64,000 nucleotides of DNA from Alitta virens. Taxonomy: Eukaryota > Annelida > Polychaeta > Phyllodocida > Nereididae. Each line of letters opens with the position of its first letter. The stretch's first letter is position 1. Both the position numbers and the translations under genes were made by a program. Location of the stretch: contig OW028573.1 of assembly GCA_932294295.1 (NCBI GenBank), positions 61,791,829-61,855,828 on the forward strand, read 5' to 3'. Positions 1 to 13,474 of the stretch are shown here, piece by piece. The notes below the pieces were generated by a model, which saw only the letters and a program-made list of their open reading frames with translations, had not been told where the DNA came from and made no database searches.

Positions 1-3000
1 AATTTCCCCTTTCTAACACAACGTCTTCGCATTTACAATTCCAACTTATTCCAAAAGCCTCACTGAATATGAACTCTGCATTGAGAGACCTCGTATTTCT
101 AAATTACCATGTGCGTAACCACGACATTAGACATCAGGTCAAAAAAGTTCACATAAATCACTGGGCAAGTGGGTGACTTGGGTCCAAAGCTTTTCCTTGA
201 AACATCCCTAGGGTGGCCATAGCTAATGCAAGGTCCAAAATAGTATCGTAATTGCCAGGTGACTGAACGCCAGAGCCCCCTTTCAACTTCGTAACTGGAT
301 CGTACGTTCTAATTAACATGTGGTGGGAATGATGTCATAAAAAAAATCTGGCAAATGAAAAATAGCATCAATGATTTCGATGAGGTATTCCATTCTATTC
401 TATCCTGCTGTATTCTATTTCATTTATGATGTACATGTAATTTGATTTAATATTACTTTGTATTACTAATGCAGGGGTGTTTAACCCCTACATCTGCCCC
501 CCTCACCCCCACCCACGTAGTGACCAGCATTTGTAGGCCACATTTCCGATAACCCAAATCCCTCGCATCATCAGGAGATGAATGGACCTCAAAGTGATGA
601 GAAGGCCTCCCTGCATCCGAGGTAGCAGCAGCAGCAGCAACAGTGGGTGAGCAAGCCTCAAACCAACACAAGATAAAACCCCAATCTTGACTTCACTTTC
701 ATGTTCTAATCAAGAAATAACTGCATTGCCTCTGCTAGAAACAAATTGGGCACAAAATTATCAGCTCGCTCATTTGTCGGGCCTGCAGCCCTGCCTCCAG
801 TCCAACTATGCCAATACCAATTATGGCACTTTATTAGGAGGCGAGGGTGCAGATGGAGCTATCTGCATCTTTATTTGGTCCGACTAGATGACCTGTGCAA
901 CGCTTCTAATATGCTGTTTAGATTGCTACCTATGAAATGGCCACAAATTCTACATACAGGACCGCTAATCGTAGTCCATATAAACAAGGAATTACTGAAG
1001 TTTGCAAGAGAAAGCTAGGAAACACATGTGGTGTAACTAATTAAACGAAGAGTACTTTAAAATGGGTTCAATTACACGTTGGCAAAGTTAAAGCTAACGT
1101 AGGAATGCATGGCTGTAATATGTGGAAATTTATGCTCTGTTTGTGTGCAAAACGAGATGCAGGGGGTGGCCAGCAATGCCAGTTAAGGCTCCATTGCAGT
1201 CAGCAGTCAAGCCTTTGCAGAATGACCCACGGCATTGCACGGAAGGCACTTTGATTCCGCATCGCATTTTCTTGTATATCTCCTTTTAGGCAGCCGGCGT
1301 ATCAGACGATGTATGAGAGCAAGATTTGTATTTGTAGACGACACAAATAGGTCGGGAAATAGTCGAATGGCGAGTAGCAGAGACCGAGGAACTGGCTTGT
1401 GATTAACCCCCGGCCAAAGAGTACATTAGGAAAATGGCGCGTCCGGGCAACGGCCAGTGGGGCTTGGGCCAGACAAAACAAGAAATCACAGTGGAAGGCA
1501 AACATAAAGGGTGTGATTGGACCATCTCCTGAGGGTGTTTCCATGTCGGACGTCTGCTGGGGAGCTGTTCACACCTCCCTGCCTGCTCCCTGGCTACTGG
1601 CAAAGGCACAAGGGAGCGAATCAATCACTGCAGAAGCAAGGGGCAGCAGGGGGCGCGGGTCTAGCTGCTTACCTTGCCAATGACTCCATTGCATGCAAGA
1701 AAGGCTGGGAAATAAACCCATTAGCCACTTCTGTTTCTCGTAATTTCAGGCGACAAACGTGACACAGGCCTCCAGGTGCGCCTGATTAATACTCCCCGGG
1801 GGCCCTCGCTCCCCACCTGCAACGCCCTCTGCCGTAACTTGTTGATTCTTCAGCGCCAACTTATTTCGCCATGTTTTGGCACATGAAAAGGACCATTTTT
1901 TTCTGTTCCTTCCATTCTAAGCACTCGTCAAACAACACAGTGTTCGTGCGCGCGTGCGAGTCTCAGGTGACCTTGTGTTTGGTGAACGCCCACAGAACGT
2001 TCCCAAAACATTGCATTTTCAAATCAAAGGACACCTGCTTTGGTACATTCCTTTGGTGAACCTTGCTGGCAAAAATACACCACTTTTTCATTTAAATCTT
2101 AGCTTTGAAGCTGGAAGGTCAGTCATCTCATTTCAGAATAAGAGCTAGACAGTGAAAGTGAATTAAAGTTCTCCATCGACAAAAGTGCTAAAAATAAGAG
2201 GCAAAGCATCTAAATCTGATGGATTGGACATGATAGGTAAAACCAAAGAATTTATAGGATTTCAATCGCTTGTGGGTGATGTTTCTTTTTGCAGTGCCTC
2301 GAAGGCGTATTCATGCATTGGTGGCACAGGCTCAAATTGGCCAATGGGAAAGAGCCAGATTTGGCAGCCAGATTTTATGGTAAGTTCAAACTTAAATCAA
2401 ATTCAACTGCAACATAATGTATCAAGTTGAGTGAGCCTCAGGATTTCTTGAGAGTATCAAAGTGTTTGTTGACAGCCACATTTTGTCACTGTTAATTAAC
2501 CCGGTGTTTGTGTATGGCATTTGGCCGGAACAGTGACAGAGTATGATGCGTACATTCAATTAAGACTTGTTATGAGAGGAGGCGAAAAGTGCTACAAACA
2601 ATTGACAGGCCACACGCGATATGACGTTAATGCCTTAAGAGTCCATGCAGTGATTAACGAAGTGCAGAGAGGGCTCCTTATCTCTTGGCAGGATTATTTA
2701 ATCAGAAGGGGAAAAGGCAACTGGCTTCTTGAGCCTCGTTTGCAGCTGGTTGGTTCACCAGTCATGGTGCAGTTGTAAAGTGTCCTTTGCTTGTTCAGTG
2801 CTCGCAATTAAACTATCAAAATGAACAGACTAGCCAGGCAATGACTTAGATTAGGTTTCACAGAGCTGTGAGGGTCCAAGGGAAAGGAACAGAGAGATCG
2901 AGAGGAAGACAGAGCGGCCTCCAGAGGGAATCATCCCTGACATCACAATTCATGCGCACTCGCTTGTCTCTTAAGCGTTCGGAAATTAAGGATCTCTGCA

Positions 3001-6000
3001 AAAATGCCCCCACAAGCCCCTTAGGCCCGTAAGGCCGTTATGACGATAAGGATATATATTAGAGCTGGTGAATGACAACGTTGCGTTTCAAATAGATCAC
3101 ATAGTGGGAAGGAGGGCAGACACAGCCCTTGGAATGTCTTTGAGCTTTTGTGGGGTTTACACAGATCCCTCTGACATCCCTCCTTAAAGAATAGACAAGC
3201 GTCCCAGATCCCCCACTGCACGCGCCAGCCTCTCTCTTGCCCAACTTAAATTGAAATGACTTCCTGTGCTCAGTTGACGGGCTCACAGCAGACCCGCTCA
3301 TCACAAAGTTTGCTTAAGATAGAAACACCGCAACAATGCCAGTCTTGCAAATAGCCCTGCCTCTCTATATATACAACGCGAGTAAACATCTTCTACTTCG
3401 TGTACTACGACTGGGCCCTTCTTGTATCACGTTCACAAACGTCCAACCGCCATGTATTTAAACAGAAGCAATGTCTCTTTAAGGAGTGGCAACTGACTAG
3501 AATATAAACGGACCATGAGGCTCCTATTAAGCAAGAGGATGAGATACTTCTACTGTATTTCGTGTTGGTATTAAATTGTATTTAGGCACAATACAGTAAA
3601 GACGATACCCAACAACTTTCCATCTCTGTTTTTCATTCATCTTGCAAAGTTGTTTTGTGACATACATCGTCCTATGAATGTCCTCATTTGTTATTTCTAA
3701 CTTAACCTTAAATTCGTCTGTAAACTTCAGAAAAGTTACACAGATGATATGATATCAAGTTGTCAGTGTTTAGTATTCTTACCAATACTATTCCAAAGAA
3801 AGACTTCCTGTATTTAAACACTACCTTCAACTTTCTCATCAAATGTTTCTGGCTGGAGGTCATGTCTGCAGTAGTTATAAGTACTCAACACATTTTACAG
3901 TTTTACAGTGATGTATCTTCACCAAAGATGACTGAGGGTGACTGCAAGTCAGCTCTGAGTCTGCTCTATGATCAATGTCTCTGCTTGACGATTTAGATGT
4001 TCAGTTTATAGTTACATGAGAAGAGCAGGATACATGGAAGCTTACATCAGTTGGTAATCAAAGGGATTTTATGGGCCTGCCTCCCCACCCGGATGCATAA
4101 ATCGACAAGAGAAAAAAACCAGAGTGGCTAAGGACTGGAGAAGAGGAGAGAGAAGCAGACAATAAGAGATTTATCAAAGAGACTGTTTGGGCGAATTAAT
4201 TTCATGGCTGAGGAAGTAGAGAATCCGAATGAGCTTGATAGACATCGTCCGATCTGCCATTTGATATGATAACAGCTCTCCGGATCAGGAGTCATGAAGT
4301 AACTCCAAGATGGCCGCCGTTTGCCCCCCCCCCCTCCTTCCGCCGGATGGGGGTGGCTCCAATCAACCGTGAAACTTCCTTCCAGCAGTTCAATCACCCT
4401 TGGCCCTGGTTGACATATTGCCATGTCCAAAATGCCAGGGAATTTGGTAGAAGTCTCTGCGCCTATTTCCATTAGCTTTCTTCTAGGTCTTCCTGATTTT
4501 GCCTTATATCCAGTTATTCAACATTTCCAGGCAGGCCGTTTTTTGCCTTTTAGTGATCAAAGAGACGGCGTAGATTTGTGAGAGCAATTATGCTTTTGCC
4601 ATCATCACCACTGCCGAGAACCGTGTGACATTAAATACTCAAAGGTACATGCACGCGATGTTCTTAATAATTAAGTAGACGCCGTCACATCTGTCAGAAC
4701 CCGCCATGGACAGAGACAATGCTATGGTATTATCACATCAATAATAAGGCCATGCTGCCCTCTTCCATTTAAAAAAAATTATATTGTCAAATCAAAATCC
4801 CTTTCATATGAAATGCAGGGTAAATAAAATTACTAGGCAGCTATAAATACCCAGCATAGCTAATATTAGCTACAAGCATACCATTGGGACTCAAAACATG
4901 ACCTTTTGTCGTTAGACTCCTTTTAATTCACCATTATAGAGCCTAATAGGACATAATAATCTTCGGCTAAGCTTATGGTTTGTTTGCATAATTTATCAAT
5001 AATATCTCTTTGCAATATTTCTGCTAATAGGCTTAACTTTATCCAAATAAGGGTTTAATGCTCATGAAGGTGGGTGACATGATATTGCGATGTAAAGTAA
5101 AAAGAAACCGATACTGAGTGGAGCATTGGTAAGATCACTTGACCCGAGTGTGAGATACATTTGGGGGGGGGGGGGAATAGGATGATAAGGGTGATCTGCT
5201 GCTGCTGCTGCTGCTGCTGCTGTTGTTGTTGGTGGTATATATGTTGTATAGGGGACAGACGAGTGATGAAGAACAGCAAGATGGAGAGAACACGTTTCCA
5301 GCATCTGCTCAAGTGCCACCACGGTCTATGCATGGCCAACTCCACGTGTATTAATCACTAGGCAAAATGGACGGCCAAACAAAGGCAAACAAGAGACAGG
5401 CAAGAGACAGGCAGAGACAGGCTAAATAATTTCTGGACAATGTGACCTTTGGCGATTGGAGATGACCTTGCCAAAGGTCCTTCCACTGTCCTGACCCCTT
5501 CGCTGCTTCCATTCATCTCGCAGACCCTGCCACTGGACAGCCACAAAGTTGCCTGTTTACTTCTCAAATCACAAGCAGGTCAGCCGCCGTAGGGCTTAAC
5601 CTCTTTTAAGACATCACTGGACAGCAATTCACCGCCCTCTCCCTCCCGACCTGCCTTTTTTGGCAGGGTCATCCAGCGCGTCAAACAACGCTCAACGCCG
5701 TCGCCCAAATGTAATTACGTGGCCCCACCCTCGGCAGCAACTCCCTTTTTCATTTCTTCAATTGCAGCCCAATTTTTTCACACAGCATCAGATATTAGTT
5801 GCTAAGACAAGATACACAACTCCCCATAACAAGAACATCTCATTCTCTTCGATAATTACAAGTTCAGCAATGTGCGTTGTATCAGTCATTGATGTATTTC
5901 CGGTTTTCAATTAAATTTTACTAATTCCATACAGTAGACAAGTTCAGGTTTCTATTGGTAACAGAAATGTCCATTCAAGATGGCTTTCGTGAAAGCTCTC

Positions 6001-6470
6001 AATTCACTGCAACTCGGTCTTATTGTGTAGGCAACATAATAACGAAGACTATGTTTACACATCCCATATGTATGACTGCACTCTCTGCAAAATTGCCAGG
6101 TAGTAATAGCGCTTTTTTGCGACCGCACCCAGAGGCATTCTAGTTTTGCATGATCGACCCTTTTCCAAGCCACACATTTGCTGCAATTTTGAAGACATCG
6201 CAATACAATAAAAATTTAACACAGTAAAGAGAGCAGTAAAATTGAACATAAGTATATTTGTACACGTTGAAAACAAACTGTTTTTCACTACTAATTGATC
6301 ATTTATCGGTGAACGGAAATATTTAAGAATGGAGACATTTTTTATTTTGCTGATTTTAACCACCCCTTACTATTATAATAAACAAAATTGCACTATTAAG
6401 TTATCATCAACATATGTTCCATATATTATAATAGCAATCCTCTGAATGCCAGAAATCCATGTAGGTCATA
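1..6470. other. Gene-free, repeat-poor region; possible regulatory DNA
   Basis: I recognise no protein-coding gene here; open frames are short, overlap one another on both strands and show no domain. The stretch is poorer in dispersed repeats than the rest of the window. It has many TAATTA-type homeodomain-like words and three ATCAAAG words (near 4057, 4217 and 4555) that would fit TCF/LEF sites, plus a CAAGATGGCCGCC word near 4307 like a YY1 site. That is suggestive of conserved non-coding or enhancer DNA but is inference only; cross-species alignment would decide it. Confidence 0.35.
5163..5232. repeat. Poly-G run and (CTG)n trinucleotide repeat
   Basis: A run of about 13 G at 5163-5175 is followed at 5196-5221 by about eight uninterrupted CTG units, which continue as TTG units to about 5230. 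On the minus strand the repeat would read as poly-Q or poly-A inside short frames, but nothing else supports a gene there, so I treat it as a microsatellite. Confidence 0.85.
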
Positions 6471-6494
6471 ACTATCAAAGACACTCTTGTTTAA

Positions 6495-7056
6495 AAGTTA
6501 CAAACATGTTACAAACATGTTACTAACATGTTACTAACATGTTACTTTACATGTTGCTTAAAATGTTACTTCATATGATACTTTACATGATAGTTTACAT
6601 GTTACTTTACATGATATTTTTTACATGTTACTTTACACAATACTTTACATGTAACTTTACATGTCACTTAATATGTTACTTTACATGATATTTTACATGT
6701 TACTGTACATGTTACTTCACATGATACTTCACATGATACTTCACATGATACTTTACATGATATTTTATATGTTACTGTACATGTTACTTTACGTGTTGCT
6801 TAAAATGTTACTTCATATGATACTTTACATGATAGTTTACATGTTACTTTACATGATATTTTTTACATGTTACTTTACACAATACTTTACATGTAACTTT
6901 ACATGTCACTTAATATGTTACTTTACATGATATTTTACATGTTACTGTACATGTTACTTCACATGATACTTCACATGATACTTCACATGATACTTTACAT
7001 GATATTTTATATGTTACTGTACATGTTACTTTACGTGTCATTTTACATGTTACTCG
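6495..7056. repeat. Minisatellite of 'ACATGTTACTTT / ACATGATACTTT' units
   Basis: Units of about 12 bases alternate around TTACATG. There is a higher order: about 242 bases from near 6542 are repeated almost exactly from near 6784, including the same irregular units. Open frames in it only reflect the repeat (M-L-L-Y-M-I patterns) and are not genes. Confidence 0.9.
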
Positions 7057-7319
7057 TGCGATTTAAACATAGGCGTCAAAGTAAATGACTGTAACATTCA
7101 ATGTTGTGTAGAAATTTATGGCCTATAGTCAAAAACTTGCTATGACATTCTAGAGACAAAATCGGTTTTACCCTTGAAGTTACCATTGTATTGCAATCTG
7201 TTTTAGATAATTCAACTCTCCAACTGAAACTGTATCTATCTTTGGATATTGTTGGGACCACGATAGAACACAATTCATATTTTATGACAGGGGGACGTGG
7301 TTGTAACACAAATGGTGTC

Positions 7320-8370
7320 ATGACAATCGTATAAAGTTTGCCTTGAGGCTGACCAACGTGTCAATCAGGAATCTGCTGCAGAAGCAGATGGGAAAAAGAT
7401 GAGGATGGAGTCAATAGCAAAGCCCTGGGCCTCAGACATCCGATGGTAGTATGGGGCCATTAGAACAGGAGGGCAGGGCAGGCCTCTGTATTGATCGTTG
7501 ACACGGTCTTAATTTAATGTACCCAACGATTATTGGTAATCACGTCAAATGACTGCTCTTCATGTAGGATATAAATGCGAAATCAATCAAGAGGATGGTG
7601 CATACGGGGCCTATAAGTCATGAGAAAGGAGCAGCAGCGTCAATGGCGTCCCCCATCAGTTCTTTATGTCTCCATAAAAGACCGTCTCGCATTGTCATTA
7701 TGAGCCCTATTAGCAGTTCTTGCCCATGGATGGTCATTTCACATTGAAACGCATTCTTCTACTTCCTGCAATCACATTTGCCTTAAATGAGGATAATTAG
7801 CTACGTGCACCTTGTGAATTAGCCTCGTCCAGGTTGGCTAAATTGGATATCACTGTTGATTACAGCATCTGTCACACATGTTTGCGTGTGGAAGACCAAT
7901 CATTGTTCAACGTACAAAAGTGAGGTGTCAATAAAAGAAGCAAAAAGGAAAGGCCTTGTCATGTAGACTTCCAGCACACAGTTGAGAAGATTGGAAACTC
8001 TATAGATGATTACATTGAGAACAGCTACTTCTATTTCCATTCTGTGTAATTAACAAGTGTGACCAGTGTAGAGTTTTATCTCAAATGGAGGTCATACGGA
8101 ATGGGCTGTGACAAGAGTACTGACACAAGACTGGACTGGGTCTAAGCAATCCACATATTGCTCCTTAATGGTTCAGAAAAGAGAAGCGCACTTTGCTTAA
8201 ATAACATCATGAACTATAAGCTATATCAACTCCCAATATAGCTCTTTCATTATCTTTATCAAGAATTGTACAGACTACTAGCCCTCGCATTCCCAGTATG
8301 GTATTTTTCATTGTTAGTTTCATTAAAAAAAGGCCCGCCAATTGAACCAAGACGAAGCTAGACAACTTCT
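7320..8370. other. Non-coding stretch, nothing recognised
   Basis: No ORF with a domain, no RNA gene and no repeat that I can relate to the rest of the window. Base composition is less AT-biased than the surrounding repeats, as in the first 6 kb. Confidence 0.4.
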
Positions 8371-8938
8371 GCTGTACAATGCCACCTGGCACTAAACGGA
8401 ACTGGCTATATAGCTGGCTTCTCTAAGCCAGATCTAAAAGTACATATTTATGATATATTAATAGATAAGTGTCTTGCATTTACCAAATATTATATTTTTT
8501 CAGTGGTGGCCGGTGTTATAGGAAAACCACACGAGTCACTGATCTGTCAAACAGATCAGTGACGAGTCTATATTTTGCATGGGAACAAGACTGGATGCAG
8601 CGTCACCAGCGTCACTAACGTCTTCGACTCGCAATTTATTTTATGCATAACTCAGTCAATTTTATTCCGATTGTAGTTACGCCGGCACTTTTGCGGCCGT
8701 ACGCATTTTGTCCTTATTTGGACATGGCAATGTCCTGGGCTTCCTTTTATGGGCAATATACGAACGTCATTCCGTGTGATTTGCAAAGCAGATTACCCAC
8801 CTCGTGTCATCCGCTTTTTCACGTGATATATCTGCAATTGGGGAAATAGGCTGACTATTAGCTAGAAGTAGACAGAAGCAGCTGGCTTTAATGAATAGTT
8901 TAGAGTCGACCGTATTTTATGAAACTAACTGTATATAG
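8370..8938 (+). repeat. Dispersed repeat R2, copy 1 (split)
   Basis: Two pieces (about 8370-8520 and 8860-8938) match the repeat at 28735-29275: the shared words include CACTAAACGGAACTGGCT-like, TTTACCAA..TTATATTTTTTCAGTGG, AGACAGAAGYRGCTGGCTTTA and ATTTTATGAAACTAACTGTAT. Between the pieces lies a perfect hairpin (8535-8563) and unrelated sequence. The family is also present in reverse near 15.84-16.09 kb and 17.58-17.73 kb. Confidence 0.6.
8535..8563. repeat. Perfect inverted repeat
   Basis: GTCACTGATCTGT at 8535-8547 is followed by a three-base loop (CAA) and its exact complement at 8551-8563. ACGAGTC repeats directly on both sides (8532 and 8563), which may be a footprint of a small insertion. 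Confidence 0.85.
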
Positions 8939-8939
8939 C

Positions 8940-10585
8940 ATGCTTTTCAAATTAAATTTTTCCAATTCTAAACTTTATTAGTAACTTGAGCAAAAGACCC
9001 CCTCAACCTCATTAGCTTATTTTGCGGAAGTTTATATTATATGGACTTAAGTAATGCTTCAGAGATCCATAAAATTTCAAACACGAAAAATTCCATTATT
9101 GCATCTGTTAACAAATATAACATACAGGCAGTGGGTGTATCTGTTTCAATCAATATCAATCAATTACATGTATCAAATGTTAATATAACTAGTGTCACCC
9201 TTTGACCAACATGAATACATAGTGCCCTGGATAGAATGAGAAAAATACTGCCATCTGCAGGCCTTGAGAGTTTACCAATTCAAAGTATGGCATTGATGGA
9301 GTGTTCTTTGGTATATCTCTGATTAGTCCGAGGTTTTACTTTATTCTTTGCATTATCACGAATGCCAAAGTAAGCATAGGCCATAATAGTTTATTATCTG
9401 CAGATGTGATGAAGATGCGGTGGAGACAGGCTGATATGTTGATGGACAATCGCAGTAATGATGCAACTTTGATGATTGGTTAGGGAACATCAGAAAAACA
9501 GCGTCCTCTAGAACAAGCCAAGGCGACTAATAGTCTCCCTCACAAGCCAGATATTTCTGGGCCACATCTTATCATCAACCAAATACACCTTAATGGCAAC
9601 GTAAAAGCTTATCTCCTGGCTTTAATACAGTTGGGGCAGCCAGGGATTGACCTCCTCAACAGTTGGTGTGCATTCCCATTGTAAAAGATGAACTAGAGGA
9701 TACAGATTGTAATTACTGGCAGTAGGTTCTCCATTCATTGATATGCATTTGGGAAATTAGTCACAACTGGACTGAGAGTATATCGAAGGATTCCATCGCT
9801 CCTGGTGAAGTTATAGGTTTGAGCTTACAGGCTGTACTATAAGTTTAGAAATTTTCTGACGAACATTTATACTTGTCAAATTAATTAAATCAATAATGCA
9901 AATAATGACTCCCTGACAAGACTGGTAATGCCACGTAGCTTCTGAATTTATGAGTGGAAATATATTAGTGGATAATATATTAGAATCCAGCGCATTAATC
10001 AACCACATGTTTAATTAGCCAGCCAGATGTGTACTGATGGCAACAACTCAGCTATAGGAAATAGTAATTGAGGTTTGTGGCTATGGTGCACTAGTACTCA
10101 AAGCCACAAACAATCAGATTTGTCTTCTAGCACGTATTCAAAGCGATGATGACGTTTAACAGACGAGTGCCCGTATGTTGCTGTGTCCAGGGCGCCATCT
10201 GCCGTTTATGATTTGGAAATAGATCATGAATGGTGATGGTAGCGACGTGACATGCCATAACAGTCACACAGGATAATGTGAGCAACTGATCTTGTATTGG
10301 CTTGATGCTGAGCATCATGTAAAAAGAGCACAAAACAGACATATCTGTGTTGGCCAGCACGCCACTCCATTTCCACGAGAGCATCATATACATCACCATT
10401 AGATGCTAACTGTGCCATATCTGGCACAAACTGCAATGAGACTCGAGGTCATTTGCGACACAATACAAACCAAAAATATCCTTTGTTCCTCAAAGCAATT
10501 AAACTAGAACTGCAGGGGTTGAGTCAAATTAAGAGCAAAGTATTGCCCACAGGACAGGATATATTGCTATGAACTTGGCATTACA
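8940..10585. other. Non-coding stretch, nothing recognised
   Basis: Short open frames on both strands show no domain. A minus-strand frame at 10127-10436 is open in two registers, but neither resembles a protein family known to me. Confidence 0.4.
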
Positions 10586-10745
10586 CTCTAAGAAAAAAAA
10601 GGTTCTTAAAGGTTCAATATGGAACCTAGGGGTTCCATTTGGAACCACAATGTTTTATAGTACATGTAAAGGTTCCGAATGGTTCTTAAAGGTTCAATAT
10701 AAGAACCATACGGTTTCATCACACACTAAAGGTTCATAAAGGTTC
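10586..10745. repeat. AAAGGTTC / GAACC repeat, MITE-like fragment
   Basis: The stretch begins CACTCTAAGAAAAAAAAGG and holds several AAAGGTTC words and their complements (GGAACC, AGAACC), giving local foldback structure. A similar start (ACTCTAAAAA..AAAGGTTC) is common in animal genomes as a short DNA transposon derivative; that link is from memory. Confidence 0.5.
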
Positions 10746-11259
10746 AATGCCAAGTGTATTTAGTTACCATTAATTGAATGGGTTATTAAGGGCAGTCACT
10801 TAATTGATTGGAACACAAAATAAGGCCAGACAGTGCAACCTCAATGAGCAAATGATCATTACATAGAGTTTAACTCACCAACAAGACTAGGATTTCGGTT
10901 CCTGGTGAGTAATAAATATTTCACTTGTCAATTAATGCTTCATGGCAATTAATATGGAAATAATTTTGTCCAATCAAGGCATAAAAACATGTTGAAATGT
11001 GAGTTAAGTTGTAGTGTTTTTGAAGATATCTGAGTAGGAAAAAAAAAGAAACCCAAATGACTATGAAAACATTCAGGAGAGGACAGTACTACACAGTAGC
11101 ATTGATAAAGCAGGGACAGTGAACTGCTCAGGAAATATCACTTGCAGAAAATGCATAGCTTGTCATAGTAAGTACTCACTGCAAAAGAAAAACAATTGCT
11201 ACATTTCACTATCATAAATCCGTAAATGTCATGTTGAATGCTACTTTTGCATAAGGTAT

Positions 11260-11671
11260 GTAGTGCATTGCAAAAGTATTGATTTCTCTAGATTTTGCAG
11301 TGTAGCGTCTCATATGAAATAGCGAATATTTTAATTGTTGCACTAGATTTTCATCTGATCTCTGAATTGCTGAATTTCACCTTGGAAAACATAAATATAA
11401 TGAAATATCGACTGGCTGGCTGGAAATATGAGGAACTCTAGTAAAGCAATAAATTGGTAAAAATGCATCGAGTCACATCTTATTTTTCAAAAGCCAATCT
11501 TTTGTTTTAAAAAACAGACACCAAAAATATTAATATTTAATTAGAAGTGGAAAATATCATAAAAGTGCCAATGATGTTGCTTATATACTTACCATGACAA
11601 ACAATAAATAGTTGTTGAAATATTCACATGCAAGCTCCAGGAGGATGAATACTTTTGCAACCCACTGCATT
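11260..11671. mobile_element. Tc1/mariner-like MITE
   Basis: The left end reads TAGTGCATTGCAAAAGTATT and the right end is close to its reverse complement (ACTTTTGCAACCCACTGCAT at 11651-11670). Ends of the type CAGTGCNTTGCAAAAGTATT are known for Tc1 elements. About 410 bases with no transposase frame lie between, so this would be a non-autonomous copy. Exact ends and the TA target duplication are not certain. Confidence 0.55.
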
Positions 11672-12940
11672 GTTATGACATTTTGTTAACTGATGAATGT
11701 TTAAATTCAGAATGTCTGACAATAAAAGTTATTCAAATGATATCTTTGCCATTATTTTATTTTCATTTCTTTCCACTACATTGAAATATTCATATTGAAA
11801 AATCAATACAATTTGTTATTGTTGACTCTTCATGAAATGAAGCCACAGCTGTATTTTTTCAAAGAGACTTGAAAATTTGCATAAAAGCTTGCCAGGGTAC
11901 ATTAAGAAGAAAAGGAAATGTAAAAAATTTGTATATTATTTTAAAATTTCTTTTTTGAAAAATTAAAGATATCACAATTTTTTGTTTGAGCATCCATAAT
12001 GCAAAAATTGACTGTAAATGACTCTCGGGTGTTGCATATTCATATTACTATTTTCAATAAAGAACCACCCTGAGACAGAATGCAGACAAGGAGAACATAG
12101 GCCTTGTGTATTTTCATGGAAAGTTTAAAATTTACATGAGGATTGTCTGTCAACAACAAAAAAGAACAAAACCCGGGCACCAATTAGGCAACAAACAACA
12201 GTAATTGCACCAACAATATAAAAAGAGATTTGTTGCTACTTAGTAAATAAAAATGTAAAACATTGACAACTGTAATAATATATGTCACAATTGGTGATGC
12301 TATATAATTAATGTCTTTGATGTAACCATCTAATGTCATGATTATAAATTAAACCTTCCTATGCTTTATTTTGAAAGGAGTCAACACCCACAGTTTTGTT
12401 CAGATCAAGCACAAGAGAGAGTCCAGGCTATGTGGAAAATTTTGAAATATGGCATGATGGTCATCCAAGACAGAGAACCTGATATCTCAATGTTTAATTG
12501 CTGTTTATTGTATGTTTAATGTTAAAAAAATACACCTTGTGTTATGTGGAATGTTGCATCATTGGTTGCGGCAAGGTGGATTAATTGGTAATATGGTACA
12601 TTGCATATGAAAGAATTTAATCCTTAGGTTGTGTGGAGCTCAGTCCAACATACAGAAACTGTTTGTTCATGAAAGAAAATAAATGTATAAAAATAAATTT
12701 ATTTTATTGGGCTGTATATTAGTATATTTATTAGTGTCTTTATTGAACCAATATATGAACATTAATTGAACCTTGTTATGCTCCAAATAGGACGGCAGGG
12801 TTCTAAAATGGATGATGACTCAAACGTTTATTAGGCATCAACATTTACCAGAAATTTTCCAAGGGATTTTAGCCCGAATTGCTACAACATGTAGAGTGTA
12901 CAGGCAGTACTGCGTGTTTAATATGATAAAGCTCCCAAAA
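11672..12940. other. AT-rich non-coding stretch, nothing recognised
   Basis: No frame above background and no clear repeat structure beyond simple AT runs. Confidence 0.4.
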
Positions 12941-12943
12941 GTC

Positions 12944-13430
12944 TAAAGCCTAGGTCTCACATAGCCGGTTTTGCCGTATTGAACCCGTAGTATCGTCACG
13001 GTTATGCAACGTGCTTCCCGGCTCCAACCCGACGGCTACCTGGCGATACCCGTCGACTCATGCCTGGGACTCGTGGCCAAGCCGGGAGTTTCGGAGCCGG
13101 TAGCTGGGTATGCCATGCTTACATGGCATACCCATGGCAAACTCCCAGGTGTCCAAAAAGTCGGCGGATTACCCATCCAAGTCTGCGGATTACCCGTCGA
13201 AGTCGGCGAGTTATCTGTCCCTAATTTTATCCGTAGTAAAACCGGCGGTTTACTAGGAGTAAGCCGACGGGTAGTAGGAGTAACTTGACGGCTTCCAGGA
13301 GTAACCCCCCGAGGTATAGGAGTAACTCGCCGACTGCTACCAGCGTCAGCATCAGCATAGGCAGGGAGGGGGGTAGTATATACTTTAAAAGGCTGCTGCT
13401 CCCCTAATATTAGTCCGATTTTCGTCAAAT
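12944..13430. repeat. Inverted partner of the foldback element at 13.5-14.1 kb
   Basis: It begins near AAAGCCTAGGTCTCACATAG and reads through CCGGTTTTGCCGTA, GGCTCCAACCCGACGGCTAC and the words around 13140-13200. This is the reverse complement, with changes, of 13.68-14.05 kb. With the next element it forms a very large imperfect palindrome. Its GC content is far above its surroundings. Confidence 0.75.
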
Positions 13431-13474
13431 AAAGACTGAATTGTAGTATAGTTCATACTGATTCCATATGTTAA

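Noticed and set aside
5055..5345. Minus-strand frame with a poly-glutamine run
   Set aside because: The run is the CTG repeat read in reverse; the rest has no similarity to any family, and three frames through the repeat are open at once.
6661..7088. Two frames with regular M-L-L-Y-M-I patterns that look like a membrane protein repeat
   Set aside because: They arise from the TTTACATG minisatellite.
10127..10436. Two overlapping minus-strand frames, one with histidine-rich end
   Set aside because: No splice signals or family resemblance; both registers open by chance.
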